Assembly: GCF_004115745.1 (NCBI RefSeq)
Contig: NZ_QXIL01000008.1
Location: 34,902 to 98,901 of the forward strand
Reading direction: 5' to 3'
DNA length: 64,000 bases
Source of the DNA: Levilactobacillus suantsaii
GTDB taxonomy: Bacteria > Bacillota > Bacilli > Lactobacillales > Lactobacillaceae
In this document: in pieces, positions 51,500 through 61,340 of the stretch
How the letters are laid out: each line of letters begins with the position of its first letter
How positions within the stretch are numbered: the first letter of the stretch is position 1
Translations under genes and position numbers: made by a program
Notes under the pieces: generated by a model
Told to the model about the DNA's origin: nothing
Seen by the model: only the letters and a program-made list of their open reading frames with translations
The model's database searches: none

Positions 51500-52843
51500 T
51501 TGAAAGAGACAACGGTTGGGTTGAACCGATCGCTGGGGCTGTGGTCGGCTCTGGCGCTCGTGATTGGGACCGTCATCGGCTCCGGGATATTTTTCAAGCA
51601 GGCTTCGGTCCTGCAGATGACGGGGTCCACAAATTTAGCGTTACTGGCGTGGCTCTTAGGCGGGCTGATCACGCTCGCTGACGGGCTGACGCTGTCTGAA
51701 ATCGGGGCTCAGATTCCCCATACCGGGGGGCTGTACCAATACATGGCCCACATCTACGGTGAGTTTTGGGGCTTCATGTCTGGTTGGATGCAAGTTATTG
51801 TCTATGCGCCATCAATTGTCGGCTCGATTGCCGGGTACTTAGGGCTACTCATGGTCAACTTTTTCGGCATCAGTTCGGTCTGGAAAGCGCCGATTGCAAT
51901 TCTGACCATCGTGTTGATTGCCATCCTCAACATGTTAGAGAATCGTTACGGTGCGGCGTTTGCGATTGTGACCACGATTTGCAAACTCCTGCCGATTGCC
52001 GTGATCGTGTTGTTCGGCTTGTTTTTCGGCCACGAGAGCGCCTTTGGCGAAACGATTACCACGGTTCATCAGAGCATGGGTAACTTTGGGGTCGCCGTGC
52101 TGGGGACTATTTTCGCTTATGACGGCTGGATCCTCATCACCAATTTGGGTGGTGAGATCAAGCGGCCGGAAAAGTTGTTGCCGTTGGCGATTATTTTAGG
52201 CATTGCCATCATTATCGTCCTGTATCTGGGCGTCACCTACGGCATCTTCCGCTCAATGAGTGCCACGCGCATCAACGAGCTGGGTGAAAACGCCACGGCA
52301 TACTTTGCCACCAGTGCCTTTGGGGTCTGGGGCGGTCGGCTGATTAATATTGGCATTATGATATCCATCATTGGGGCACTTAATGGAAAAATCATGACTT
52401 TTCCGCGGATCTACTACGCGATGGCGGCTAAGCACCAATTGCCGTTTGCCAAGCACCTCAGTCGATTGAGTCCGAAAACGCACACGCCAGTCGTAGCTAT
52501 CGTGACGTTATTGGTCCTGACGGCGGCGATGATTCTGACCATCGATACGGACCGCTTATCGGAGCTGTGTATCTTCGTGATGTACAGCTTCTACATTGCG
52601 GCATTTATCGGTGTGTTCATCCTGCGGCGCCGACACGGGGGCAAGCCTAAAGGATTCCGCACGCCGGGTTATCCCGTGGTGCCCATCTTAGCGATTTTAG
52701 GTACGGGCTTCGTGGTCGTCAGCGAATTGTTCTCCGACTTTGCCGGGGCAGCGGTCTCGATGTTGGTGATTGCTTTAGGGATTCCGCTGTACTATTACTT
52801 ACGCCACAAGTATGGCGATAGCGACGATACCGATGTGATTTAG
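51500..52843 (+). CDS. APC family amino acid permease (SteT-like)
   Basis: The 447-residue protein has twelve membrane helices. The N-terminal ALVIGTVIGSGIFFKQASVL is the APC unwound-helix motif (GxGxGxF type), followed by LSEIGAQIPHTGGLYQYM and FAYDGWILITNLGGEIKRPEKLLP. It resembles the SteT/LAT-type exchangers and other polar amino acid carriers; the substrate is not fixed by sequence. TTG 51500 follows GATGGAG. It is a single gene with a strong terminator. Confidence 0.88.
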   Translation: MKETTVGLNRSLGLWSALALVIGTVIGSGIFFKQASVLQMTGSTNLALLAWLLGGLITLADGLTLSEIGAQIPHTGGLYQYMAHIYGEFWGFMSGWMQVIVYAPSIVGSIAGYLGLLMVNFFGISSVWKAPIAILTIVLIAILNMLENRYGAAFAIVTTICKLLPIAVIVLFGLFFGHESAFGETITTVHQSMGNFGVAVLGTIFAYDGWILITNLGGEIKRPEKLLPLAIILGIAIIIVLYLGVTYGIFRSMSATRINELGENATAYFATSAFGVWGGRLINIGIMISIIGALNGKIMTFPRIYYAMAAKHQLPFAKHLSRLSPKTHTPVVAIVTLLVLTAAMILTIDTDRLSELCIFVMYSFYIAAFIGVFILRRRHGGKPKGFRTPGYPVVPILAILGTGFVVVSELFSDFAGAAVSMLVIALGIPLYYYLRHKYGDSDDTDVI

Positions 52844-52851
52844 AGACAATC

Positions 52852-52888
52852 AAAAAGGCGGTGCCCATTGCGGACACCGCCTTTTTTT
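52852..52888. terminator. Bidirectional terminator between permease and secreted protein genes
   Basis: AAAAAGGCGGTG.CC pairs with GG.CACCGCCTTTTT around ATTGC, followed by further T residues. Confidence 0.9.
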
Positions 52889-52909
52889 GCGCTCAATTAG
52901 ATTAGGTTT

Positions 52910-53308
52910 TTAGTACCAGTGGTGATGTTGCCAGAACTTCTTCGCCTTGGTCCAGGTGCCATAACGGCCAGACACGTACTTGTTAGCCGTCTTTTCCTGG
53001 TTAGCCGGAGAATAATTTCCGTGCAAGTAAGACTTCAAAAGTTGGTACCGACCGTAACATTTTCCGTTCTTAGCGGTGTAACTATAGCCGGATTCACGGT
53101 AGGCAATCCACTTCTTAGCGGCCTTTTGTTTCTTAGACAATGACGCGTTGATCTTCTTGATCTTTTTCTTTTGCTTAGCCGATAATTTAGACGCTTGGGC
53201 CGTCACCGTAGCGGGGACTCCCAGACTAGTTGAGACGTCTGAGACCATCCCAAAGGAAAAACTAAATAGTAAAAAGAATGTAGCCAGTTTAAGTTTGAAT
53301 TTCGACAT
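52910..53308 (-). CDS. Secreted lysozyme-like (transglycosylase/Apf C-domain) protein
   Basis: The 132-residue protein has a Sec signal peptide (KLKLATFFLLFSFSFGMVS), cleaved probably after VTAQA. A Lys-rich helical segment follows, then a C-terminal domain with KKWIAYRESGYSYTAKNGKCYGRYQL, the Glu of the lysozyme-like fold and a YGRYQL strand, ending AKKFWQHHHWY. This matches the small secreted domain found in aggregation-promoting-factor-like proteins of lactobacilli. Binding or cleavage of peptidoglycan is likely. ATG 53308 follows TAGGAG. A second such protein is encoded upstream at 53808. Confidence 0.82.
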   Translation of the reverse strand: MSKFKLKLATFFLLFSFSFGMVSDVSTSLGVPATVTAQASKLSAKQKKKIKKINASLSKKQKAAKKWIAYRESGYSYTAKNGKCYGRYQLLKSYLHGNYSPANQEKTANKYVSGRYGTWTKAKKFWQHHHWY

Positions 53309-53713
53309 TTTCGATAACTCCTAATCTATGTGCGTTCCGATTTGTTGCTTAATTACTCGTAGCATAACCGATGAATGTTGCAGTTGTGTTAAGGAGTTAT
53401 TACCAGGGCGTTAAACTGGTATCACAAACGAAAGCGCATCCGAGCCGTGAAACCAGTGTTTAGGAGGCTTTCCAAGAAAATTAAATCGCTTAATGAATTA
53501 CCCTAACCGCAATGTACCGGGGGTTACCGTCTCCAGGCAATTAATCGTGAGAAATATTACAAAGTCGCGGGGTTTCCAATAAAATCGAAGACTGTGGGCC
53601 CCATAAGTGGCACAACCTTAAGTCAGTGGCGTAACCAACCGGAGAAGGCGGATTGGAGAAAACTAGGGGGTTAACTGGTCACAAACCATAGCAGTTTCAC
53701 TGAATCCAAACAA
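53309..53713. other. 400-bp intergenic region
   Basis: No credible open frame is present. It should contain the minus-strand promoter of the gene at 52910, but no good hexamer pair was identified. No repeat was seen. Confidence 0.5.
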
Positions 53714-53757
53714 AAACCGGGTCCGACTTCTCAAAATTGAGAAATCGGACCCGGTTT
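53714..53757 (-). terminator. Terminator of the LysM/Apf-like gene
   Basis: AAACCGGGTCCGA.TTCTCA pairs with TGAGAA.TCGGACCCGGTTT, a 19-bp stem with one mismatch, 51 bases after the stop on the minus strand. Confidence 0.9.
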
Positions 53758-53807
53758 AATTTAGAAGAGACCATCATGGTCTAATCCGTTAAAGGTTGAG
53801 GTTAGGC

Positions 53808-54503
53808 TTAGAGAGCCCAAGCACTCATCCCTTGTGCGTTGTACAGGCTAACGGCTGCATCAACTTGTTCGCTGACGGAACCACTAGAGATGTGCATGTT
53901 TTGGAACAAGCCGTAAGCACCACTAGAACTGTTCCGAACAGATGGTTGCCAGTTGGATTCACGTTGGATGATAGTGTTCCAAGTAGAAGCAGAAACACCG
54001 GTCCGTGAAGACATTTGGCTTAAGACGTAGCTCTTCAAGTTGCTACCAGTGTAGCTTGAGTTGCTGCTAGAGCTGTTGGAACTGTTGGAAGAAGAAGCGT
54101 TGGACGTGGATTGCGTCGACGTCGTGTTTGCTTGGTTGCTGTAGTTGTTGCTGCTGTAGTTGCTGGACGTGTTTGCTTGGCTACTGTTGTTAGACGAAGC
54201 TTGGTTGCTGTAAGTCGAGGATTGCGTTGACTTAGCAGGCGTCGTGTAAGTGGTTTGCGTCTTAGTCGTTGACGTGCCATCCGTAATCGTTAAGTGTTGA
54301 CCTGGTAAGATCAAGTGGTTTTGGATGTGGTTAGCCGTTTCAATGGCGTTGATAGTCGTGTTGTACTTTTGGGAGATTGCCCAAACAGAGTCGCCAGACT
54401 TAACCGTGTAAGTCGTGGAAGCATCAGCGTTGACAGAGCCGGCGAAGAACAAACCAACGGCCGCTGCGGTTGTTGCGAAAAATGTTGTAACAAATTTATT
54501 CAA
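53808..54503 (-). CDS. apf: LysM and lysozyme-like secreted protein (aggregation-promoting factor type)
   Basis: The protein has about 231 residues. A signal peptide ([25 protein letters not shown]) precedes a LysM domain ([19 protein letters not shown]... [10 protein letters not shown]), a long Ser/Thr/Asn/Gln linker and a C-terminal lysozyme-like domain ([28 protein letters not shown], then SGAYGLFQN). This is the Apf layout; such proteins bind peptidoglycan and affect cell shape and aggregation. TTG 54503 lies 7 bases after AGGAGT, so the longer frame to 54680 is rejected. Confidence 0.9.
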   Translation of the reverse strand: MNKFVTTFFATTAAAVGLFFAGSVNADASTTYTVKSGDSVWAISQKYNTTINAIETANHIQNHLILPGQHLTITDGTSTTKTQTTYTTPAKSTQSSTYSNQASSNNSSQANTSSNYSSNNYSNQANTTSTQSTSNASSSNSSNSSSSNSSYTGSNLKSYVLSQMSSRTGVSASTWNTIIQRESNWQPSVRNSSSGAYGLFQNMHISSGSVSEQVDAAVSLYNAQGMSAWAL

Positions 54504-55140
54504 AATATACACTCCTATTTTTTTAATACTACGTGTGCGTGACATGACTTGATTAATTGTGTTGGCTAACTTAATCAATGACTCAAAGTTTACCGGCTCA
54601 GTGTTACCTGACAGTATCACTGACATTAAGAACAGACGGCAAGACGTTGCAGAAAAACACAATTTTGTAATATTTGTCATCTTAATGTTCCCGTTTAAAA
54701 AACAAATAAAACGGTTAATCAGATGGGCCAGTAGCTAAACAGGCGTTTTTGAAAATTGTAAAGATTATTAAACTTGTTACCGAAATTTGGGTGTTGGCAA
54801 TAAAAATCGTGCGAATTTTTACGCCTAATCACGCCAAAAAAGAGAAAAAATAACCGCAAAATTCCCTTGACGCCGAAAAAATTCGCAAAATTCAACTGAA
54901 AAAAGCAACTTTTAAGACCGGTTGCCATTAGTTGTGGGTCCTCAGTACTCTAACCAGCGGGTAAAGGAAGCCGTTGGTAAGGGGCGGGTAACTGGAAACT
55001 ACTATAGTGAAGGTGGTCAAGTTGGGGAGATGTCCCAGGTTAGTCCAGGATGTCATGACGAGACCGTGAGGGTTGCCGACGATAGGGGCACGTGATCCTG
55101 TCCGAGGGCGGCACGTCGTCATGAGAGGGGGACGACCAAG
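54504..55140. other. 640-bp divergent intergenic region
   Basis: The left part is very AT-rich and should hold the apf promoter and leader on the minus strand; frames across it look non-coding. The right part before the adhesin gene is GC-richer. It contains ACTATAGTG near 55003 as a possible -10 and an 8-bp inverted pair, TCATGACG (55053-55060) with CGTCATGA (55117-55124), that would enclose most of the leader. Confidence 0.45.
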
Positions 55141-57186
55141 ATGCGCAGATGGATTTATGCGGTGATTTTAGGACTCAGTGGCCTCTTATTAGGGGCTTTT
55201 TTAGCGGGGCCGTTATCAGCTCAAGCCGCGGTCGCAGTGGCAGGACTCCAACCCAGTGAAGCCAATATCACGACCTCGACGGGATAACCGGTGACCAATG
55301 GCACGGCCTTTAATAAGTGGGAAAATTACGAAGTGAGTTATCATTGGTCGCTTCCAGACGACGTTTCGATTGCTAACCAGACGACCAGCGTGACGCTTCC
55401 GACGGGGTTGGTCGCCGCGGATGACACCACGGTGCCCTTAACGAATCAGACGGGGCAAATCATCGGTCAATTTACAATTAAGGTCGGGGCGACCACGGGA
55501 ACCTTGAACTTTACGGCGGCCGCTGAAGATGCGGTGGACCGCAAGGGGACCTTGACGCTCTTCACCAAGGGGACCACGGACAACGAAACGACGGATAATA
55601 ATTGGACTGTCAATAAGATCGGTTGGATCGCCAATAAAGATGATGCGGGCAACCCAACGACTCTCTTATGGAACGTGGCATTTAATGCGGGCAGTGAGAA
55701 TCTGGGGAGAATCACGATTACGGACGCCTTGGGACCAAATCAGACTTACGTGCCGGGAAGTGTGACGGCAGCGACCGGTGCGTATGACGCTGCGGGGAGC
55801 TTCGTGGCCGACGGGGGACATTTGACGCCGACGGTCACGCAAAACGGCCAAACGCTGACTTTTGCCTTTAGTGGGGTCACCACGGCGGTCGACATGACCT
55901 ATCAAAGTGTGCCGCGGGTGAGTCCGGGGAGTCAGACCTGGACCAATACGGCGAGCGCCAATGGTCAGACCGTCACGGCCAGTATCCCGTTTGGAGGTAA
56001 CGGTAGTGGCACGGGCACCTATGGCGGCGTGGTTTTGAACAAGACCGGGACTGACGGCGTAGCTTTGCCCGGAGCGGAGTTTGAAGTTTTGCAAAGTGAT
56101 GGGGCCGTGGTGGAAGCCGGATTGACCACGGATGCTAACGGCCAGATCAGTCTCAAAAAGTTGCACGCTGGTGATTACGTTCTGGTCGAAACCAAGGCGC
56201 CCACTGGCTATAGCTTGAAGCCAATTGCCATTCCGTTTACGATCACGGCAGGGGCTACGGCCATCGAGCAGCTCTATGAAAATGATCAGGCCGCAGCCAC
56301 CCCGCCGGCTGAAACACCCGTCGCGGCGGGGACCGTGGCCTTGACTAAGACAACGAGTACTGGACAAGTCCTGAGCGGAGCCGTTTATGAGTTGCAGAAT
56401 GCCCTCACGGGGGCGGTCCTGCAAACGGGACTGACCACAGATGCCGCTGGGAAGCTAACGGTCACTGATTTAGCAGCGGGGGATTATACGTTAACGGAAG
56501 TCCAAGCACCGGTGGGTTACCACCGCAACCCCACGCCGGTGAGCTTCACCGTACCGGCCACGGCGTCCGGTAGTATTCAAGTCGCGCAACAAGACGTGGC
56601 TAACCCACCGGTAAACGGGGGTGCTGGCGTGACGCCGGCGCCAGCGACCCCACCAGAAAACGGTCTAGTAACCAATCCGCCCCTTCCTGGCACTAGTCCA
56701 GAAAGCACGCCGCCACAAGTTGAAACGTTGCCGCAACCCCCGGCAACGGGGATGCCGAGTTATCCCGGCATTAGTGATGGGACTGACCAGACCCCGGTGG
56801 TCACGGGACCACAAGCCAATCATCCCGGGGAGGCTGGACTTAGTTGGCATCCGGGCATGGGCGGTCTGCCAGGTCAACCTACGCCATCAGGTCATGGTGC
56901 CCCCGCTGGGCATTTAGATAATCCTCCGGTAACAGCGCCAGGGGCGACGAATGGGATCGGCGCCAGCCTGCCGGCAAACGGTGTCTCCGCCACGGGGCCC
57001 ATTGGAAATGATATGGGCAATGGAATAGTCAATGGGTCGTCAACGCCGCCGACCACTAGTTCCACGCCCGTGGCGCTTAAGTTGCCCCAAACAGCTGACC
57101 AACCAGAGCGAGACTTAAGCCGCGTAGGCTTGAGCTTACTCTTGGGGAGCTTACTTAGTTGGTGGTGGCGTCGGCGATTTGTTTAA
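55141..57186 (+). pseudogene. LPXTG adhesin with CnaB repeats, interrupted by an in-frame TAA
   Basis: From ATG 55141 (after AGGGGGACGACC) the frame encodes a signal peptide (VILGLSGLLLGAFLAGPLSAQA) and 48 codons. TAA at 55285-55287 then interrupts it, and the same frame stays open to 57186. The remainder has an Ig-like adhesin domain (about codons 50-280), two CnaB/SpaA domains (about 300-380 and 395-470), a long Pro/Gly-rich wall-spanning part and sortase motif LPQTA (codon 648) with a hydrophobic tail and WWWRRRFV. CAA (Gln) to TAA is the simplest change. A restart at GTG 55291 would lack the export signal. Confidence 0.85.
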
Positions 57187-57558
57187 GTGGAAGCTGAGAG
57201 TTTGTTTGACGTCCGGGCACAACTACCGAACGCCTTTTTGGTCTGAAATAAAATGACACTATTATATAGAAGAAACGGGTTCAAAATGAAGGGAAAGTTC
57301 AGGGATTTTACCCGGGGATGAATGATGTTAGCCATTCACCAGGTGAATAAAAATCAGCTGAGTAAAAAATCGTGCATAGGCGGTTTGATTTGTCGTCCAG
57401 AGAGGTGGTTTTGCTTGTTCAGCATGTGAAAATAAGTTGGGGCAACGCGTTTTTCTCGGGAGCTACCGGGAACTTTTTCAGAAAACTTCGGGGTCACCCA
57501 AAGGCCGGCGAATGGGGCAAGTCAACCAACAAGACGGCGGGATTTTCGCCGTTAGCCA
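57187..57558. other. 370-bp non-coding region before pntA
   Basis: No credible gene. Two mutually exclusive hairpins share one arm: TGAATG (57319-57324) with CATTCA (57333-57338), or ATTCACC (57334-57340) with GGTGAAT (57342-57348). A TTATATAG box lies near 57265. No T-run follows either hairpin. Confidence 0.4.
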
Positions 57559-57587
57559 TTGTTTTGCATGAAAAATTGCTTTATAGT
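57559..57587 (+). promoter_or_regulatory. Promoter of the pnt operon
   Basis: TTGTTT (57559-57564), a 17-base spacer and TATAGT (57582-57587), giving a leader of about 33 bases. Confidence 0.65.
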
Positions 57588-57625
57588 GGAATTGTGAAGA
57601 ATTTACTAAAAGGGAGATGTGTGGT

Positions 57626-58846
57626 ATGGCAATTACCATTTCGGCTTTGAAAGAAGCGCCAGGTGAAAACCGAGTCGCTTTGTCACCGGACGTTGTCGGT
57701 AAGCTCGTCAAACAAGACTACCAAGTCTTCATTGAAAAGGGCGCTGGCGACCGTGCGTTCTATCAGGATACCGTGTATACGGATGCTGGGGCCCAGGTGG
57801 TTGACCGGAACACTGCAATTGAAAAGGCGTCGCTGATTGCGACGGTTGGTCAGCCCGGGGCAGACGTCGTGGATCACATGCAGGCAGGACAAACGTTATT
57901 GGGACTTTTGGCACCGCTTACAGATTTGGAGTTCGTCAAGAAGCTGGCAGCTAAGAAGATCAACGCACTGGCGTTCGAACTCCTCCCGCGGACGGTTTCT
58001 CGAGCCCAAACGATGGATGTGTTGAGTTCGCAATCTAGTGTCGCTGGCTATAAGGCGGCGTTGCTGGCCGCGGATCGCTTCAGTCGGTACTTACCGATGA
58101 TGATTACGGCTGCGGGGACTGCCAAGCCGGCTAAAGTCTTGGTCTTAGGGACCGGGGTTGCCGGACTCCAAGCCATCGGGACCGCCAATCGGTTAGGCGC
58201 GATGGTCTCTGGTTATGATATTCGGCCTGCGTCTCGGGGTGAAGTGGAATCCCTGGGGGCTAAGTTCTTGACCACGTCCGTTTCAGCCACCGGTGAAGGC
58301 GGTTACGCGCGGGCATTGACTAAGGAAGAAACGGCCAAGCAACAGGCGGAACTGGCTGGATTCATCGCGGAAAATGATGTCATCATCACTACCGCTCAAG
58401 TTCCGGGTCGCCGACCACCATTGTTGGTCACCCAAGAGTCCGTAGACCAGGCCAAGGCCGGGACTATCTTTATCGACCTGGCGGCTAGTGCCTTAGGGGG
58501 CAACGTCGCCGGGTCTAAGGAAGGCGAGACGGTGACCACCAAGAACGGCGCACAGATCATTGCGGCCGGTGACATGGCCAGTCAGTTACCCGCTTCGGCG
58601 TCGGACATGTTCGCCAAGAACGTGCAGGCCGTCATCACCGATATCACCAAAGATGGCGAGTTGACTTTCGACGTGGACGATGAAGTGGTGGGCGAATTAT
58701 TAGCCACCTACCAAGGTGAATTCATCAGTAGTCGGGTTCGTTCCGCCATGAAGTTACCGGACCGCCACCCCGCTGAACCAGCAGCGGATGAGACGGCGGC
58801 GACCACGGATGCCACGGAAGCAACCAAGACTAAAGGAGCTGATTAG
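57626..58846 (+). CDS. pntAA: NAD(P) transhydrogenase alpha subunit, part 1
   Basis: The 406-residue soluble domain I binds NAD(H). It resembles alanine dehydrogenase: MAITISALKEAPGENRVALSPDVVGKL in parts, the dinucleotide loop VLVLGTGVAGLQAIGTANRLGA, GYDIRPASRGEVESLGA and ITTAQVPGRRPPLLVT. The enzyme couples hydride transfer between NADH and NADP+ to proton movement. ATG 57626 lies 9 bases after GGGAG, rather than ATG 57617 which touches it. First of three genes, the alpha subunit being split as in many bacteria. Confidence 0.95.
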   Translation: MAITISALKEAPGENRVALSPDVVGKLVKQDYQVFIEKGAGDRAFYQDTVYTDAGAQVVDRNTAIEKASLIATVGQPGADVVDHMQAGQTLLGLLAPLTDLEFVKKLAAKKINALAFELLPRTVSRAQTMDVLSSQSSVAGYKAALLAADRFSRYLPMMITAAGTAKPAKVLVLGTGVAGLQAIGTANRLGAMVSGYDIRPASRGEVESLGAKFLTTSVSATGEGGYARALTKEETAKQQAELAGFIAENDVIITTAQVPGRRPPLLVTQESVDQAKAGTIFIDLAASALGGNVAGSKEGETVTTKNGAQIIAAGDMASQLPASASDMFAKNVQAVITDITKDGELTFDVDDEVVGELLATYQGEFISSRVRSAMKLPDRHPAEPAADETAATTDATEATKTKGAD

Positions 58847-58848
58847 TC

Positions 58849-59166
58849 ATGAGTGAAGAGTTATTTACGAATTTAGCTATCTTTGTATTGAGTCTCTTAG
58901 TGGGCTTTGAGGTCATGAGTAAGATTCCAGCTACCCTGCAAACGCCAATGATGTCCGGGGCCAACGCGATTCACGGGGTCGTTGTCGTTGGGGCCTTCGT
59001 GATTGCGGCGGAAGCTAACAGCGCCGTCTTTTACGTGTTAGCCTTCTTGGGCGCCTTCTTTGCGGCGGTCAACGTTGCCGGCGGTTACACCGTCACCGAC
59101 CGGATGTTGGGCATGTTTGACCGTAAGCCGGCTGCCAAACCAAAAGGGGAGGCTGATCAGAAATGA
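58849..59166 (+). CDS. pntAB: NAD(P) transhydrogenase alpha subunit, part 2
   Basis: The 105-residue protein has four membrane helices: LAIFVLSLLVGFEVMSKIP, then TPMMSGANAIHGVVVVGAFVI, then two more. This is the membrane part of the alpha subunit, including the conserved SGxNAIHGxxxxGA segment. It starts 2 bases after the pntAA stop and overlaps pntB by ATGA, so all three are translated together. Confidence 0.95.
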   Translation: MSEELFTNLAIFVLSLLVGFEVMSKIPATLQTPMMSGANAIHGVVVVGAFVIAAEANSAVFYVLAFLGAFFAAVNVAGGYTVTDRMLGMFDRKPAAKPKGEADQK

Positions 59167-60578
59167 GTGCGTTACAAACGGTATCATCATTAATTTACTT
59201 AGTTTCCGCGATTTGCTATGTTTTGGGTGTCCACATGATGCGGTCACCGAAGACGGCACGGCGCGGGAACGGGCTTTCCGCAATCGGGATGTTTTTAGCG
59301 GTTATTACGATTATTGTCACGATCATTGTGGAAGGCACCATCGATAGTGTTGGCTGGATCGTCTTGATCTTAGGCCTGGCACTAGGAATTCTTTACGGGG
59401 TCGTCAAGGCGCGTAAGGTGCCCATGACCGACGTCCCGCAATTAGTCAGTCTCTTTAACGCCGTTGGGGGCGGGGCTGCCGCGGTAATCGGGATTTTCGA
59501 TTACCTCTTGAAGGGCGACGGGGCGAGCCTGAGTATCGCCTTCTCGTTACCAGTTCTGCTGGACGTGGTCATCGGGGGGATTACCTTCTCCGGATCACTG
59601 ATTGCGACCGGGAAGTTGTCCGGTCACGTGCCGGGCAAGCCGATTACCTTCCCGGGGGCGCGACTTTTAAACGTTATCGTCGTTTTGGCCATCTTAGTCT
59701 CCGCTTGGCTGATGCTGGGCTACGCCACCAACGTTTGGTACGTGGTCTTAGCCTTAGTCATGAGTTTGTGCTTCGGGTTGTTGATGACCTTACCAATTGG
59801 TGGGGCCGATATGCCGGTCGTGGTTTCACTGTTGAATGCCTTCACTGGTTTGGCGGTCGCCTTTGCCGGGTTCGTTATCAACAACCAAGTCTTGATCATC
59901 GCCGGGGCCTTAGTTGGGGCCGCCGGGACCATCTTGACGCTGCAAATGGCCGATGCCATGAACCGGTCCGTGGCCAATATCTTGGCCGGGGGCTTCGGGA
60001 CTGGTGATAGCGATTCTGGGAGCGCCGCCGATGCCGTACCGGTTGACGTCAAGGAAACGTCAGCCGATGACATTGGGTTACAATTGGCCTACGCCCAAAA
60101 CGTCATGATTGTGCCTGGTTACGGGCTCGCTGCGGCGCAAGCCCAACACGAGGTGGCCGAATTGGCCAAGGTCTTGACCGATAAAGGCATCGGCGTGAAC
60201 TACGCCATTCACCCGGTTGCCGGGCGGATGCCAGGGCACATGAACGTGTTGCTGGCCGACGTGAACGTGCCGTACGATCAAATGAAGCAACTGGATGACG
60301 CCAACCCGATGTTTGAAAACACCGACGTGGCGCTGGTCATTGGGGCCAACGATGTCACGAACCCGTTAGCGCGGGAGAGCGGCAACGCCATTTCCGGGAT
60401 GCCGATTCTAGACGTCGACAAGTCGAAGTCTGTCGTTGTCATCAAGCGGTCGATGAGTACCGGGTATGCCGGGGTTCAAAACCCATTGTTCTCGATGGAT
60501 AACACGCAGATGTTCTTCTCCGATGCGAAGAAGGGGCTGCAAGAGATTGTAGCGTCGACTAAGCAGTACCTGGAGTAA
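59163..60578 (+). CDS. pntB: NAD(P) transhydrogenase beta subunit
   Basis: The 471-residue protein has about eight or nine membrane helices. The NADP(H)-binding domain III follows (from about residue 300), with VMIVPGYGLAAAQAQHEVAELAK, VNYAIHPVAGRMPGHMNVLLAD and ALVIGANDVTNP..., ending KRSMSTGYAGVQNPLF. These are the standard domain III motifs. It overlaps pntAB by four bases. A terminator closes the operon. Confidence 0.96.
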   Translation: MSALQTVSSLIYLVSAICYVLGVHMMRSPKTARRGNGLSAIGMFLAVITIIVTIIVEGTIDSVGWIVLILGLALGILYGVVKARKVPMTDVPQLVSLFNAVGGGAAAVIGIFDYLLKGDGASLSIAFSLPVLLDVVIGGITFSGSLIATGKLSGHVPGKPITFPGARLLNVIVVLAILVSAWLMLGYATNVWYVVLALVMSLCFGLLMTLPIGGADMPVVVSLLNAFTGLAVAFAGFVINNQVLIIAGALVGAAGTILTLQMADAMNRSVANILAGGFGTGDSDSGSAADAVPVDVKETSADDIGLQLAYAQNVMIVPGYGLAAAQAQHEVAELAKVLTDKGIGVNYAIHPVAGRMPGHMNVLLADVNVPYDQMKQLDDANPMFENTDVALVIGANDVTNPLARESGNAISGMPILDVDKSKSVVVIKRSMSTGYAGVQNPLFSMDNTQMFFSDAKKGLQEIVASTKQYLE

Positions 60579-60599
60579 AACAGTAACTAGTGGATTTTA

Positions 60600-60640
60600 A
60601 AAAGGCGTCACGACTGAGCTTTCGGTCGTGACGCCTTTTA
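60600..60640. terminator. Bidirectional terminator between pntB and the DUF4811 gene
   Basis: AAAAGGCGTCACGAC pairs with GTCGTGACGCCTTTT between convergent genes. Confidence 0.92.
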
Positions 60641-60656
60641 GTTTACCTGATCATCT

Positions 60657-61340
60657 TTAGTTAGCTTGTTGCTTGGCTAATTTAACCAGGCGTTTGAGTT
60701 GTTTTGGTTCCTGTTTGTTGAATTCACGGGTTACCGCTTGTTGCTTCACGATTTTAGTAACGGCCTTCTTTTTATTTTTCTGGTTAGATTTGGCCTGTTC
60801 TTTAGTCGCTGCATTGAGCCATTGGGCCTGCTGACTCGTCAACGTCACCCAGTTGTGGGGAAGAATGAAGGTGTTGGTCTGTTTGACCAGATTGGTGTGC
60901 TTACCGGTGTGGCTGAACAAGACCCGCCAGCGGTGATTACGGTAGTGCCAAGTGGTGGTCTTCGTCTCCAATTGGGCCGTAGTGGTCGCTTGGTGGGTGA
61001 CTTTATTGTGGGTCGTCGAGCTGGCCGAAGTGCGCTGTTCCTGGTCGCTGTCCATGGTGCGGTAAACGTAGACCCGCTTCGTTTTAGAGTTTTGCAGGGG
61101 TTGATAGACTAAGACGCTGAGTTGCTTGGTGGGTGAAGTAGAGGTGATCGTCGTGCGATTGGTCGTGGTGACCTGTTTCATCCCCCAGTGTCGCTTACTA
61201 TTGCCGACCAGGATGATGGTGGCGCCCAGGGCGATGAGGATTCCCACTAGCGTCACGCTGATTCGACTGATGCGATTAGGGAGTACCAAGGCTCCCACGA
61301 AAAGTAAAATAATGCCAATAGATAAGATAAGTATAATCAT
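60657..61340 (-). CDS. DUF4811-like membrane-anchored protein
   Basis: The 227-residue protein has two N-terminal membrane helices (IILILSIGIILLFVGALVL and ISVTLVGILIALGATIILVG). A Thr-rich beta domain follows (about residues 55-170), then a Lys/Gln-rich helical C-terminus. The layout matches DUF4811 proteins of lactobacilli, whose function is unknown. ATG 61340 follows a GGGAGG-type site on the minus strand. It is a single gene, convergent with pntB. No enzymatic motif. Confidence 0.75.
   Translation of the reverse strand: MIILILSIGIILLFVGALVLPNRISRISVTLVGILIALGATIILVGNSKRHWGMKQVTTTNRTTITSTSPTKQLSVLVYQPLQNSKTKRVYVYRTMDSDQEQRTSASSTTHNKVTHQATTTAQLETKTTTWHYRNHRWRVLFSHTGKHTNLVKQTNTFILPHNWVTLTSQQAQWLNAATKEQAKSNQKNKKKAVTKIVKQQAVTREFNKQEPKQLKRLVKLAKQQAN

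Noticed and set aside
54719..54928. 69-codon minus-strand open frame upstream of the adhesin
   Set aside because: The Phe/Leu/Asn-rich composition reflects AT-rich non-coding DNA; no ribosome-binding site.
57372..57650. 92-codon open frame overlapping the start of pntAA
   Set aside because: It has no ribosome-binding site, runs across the pnt promoter and overlaps the pntAA start.
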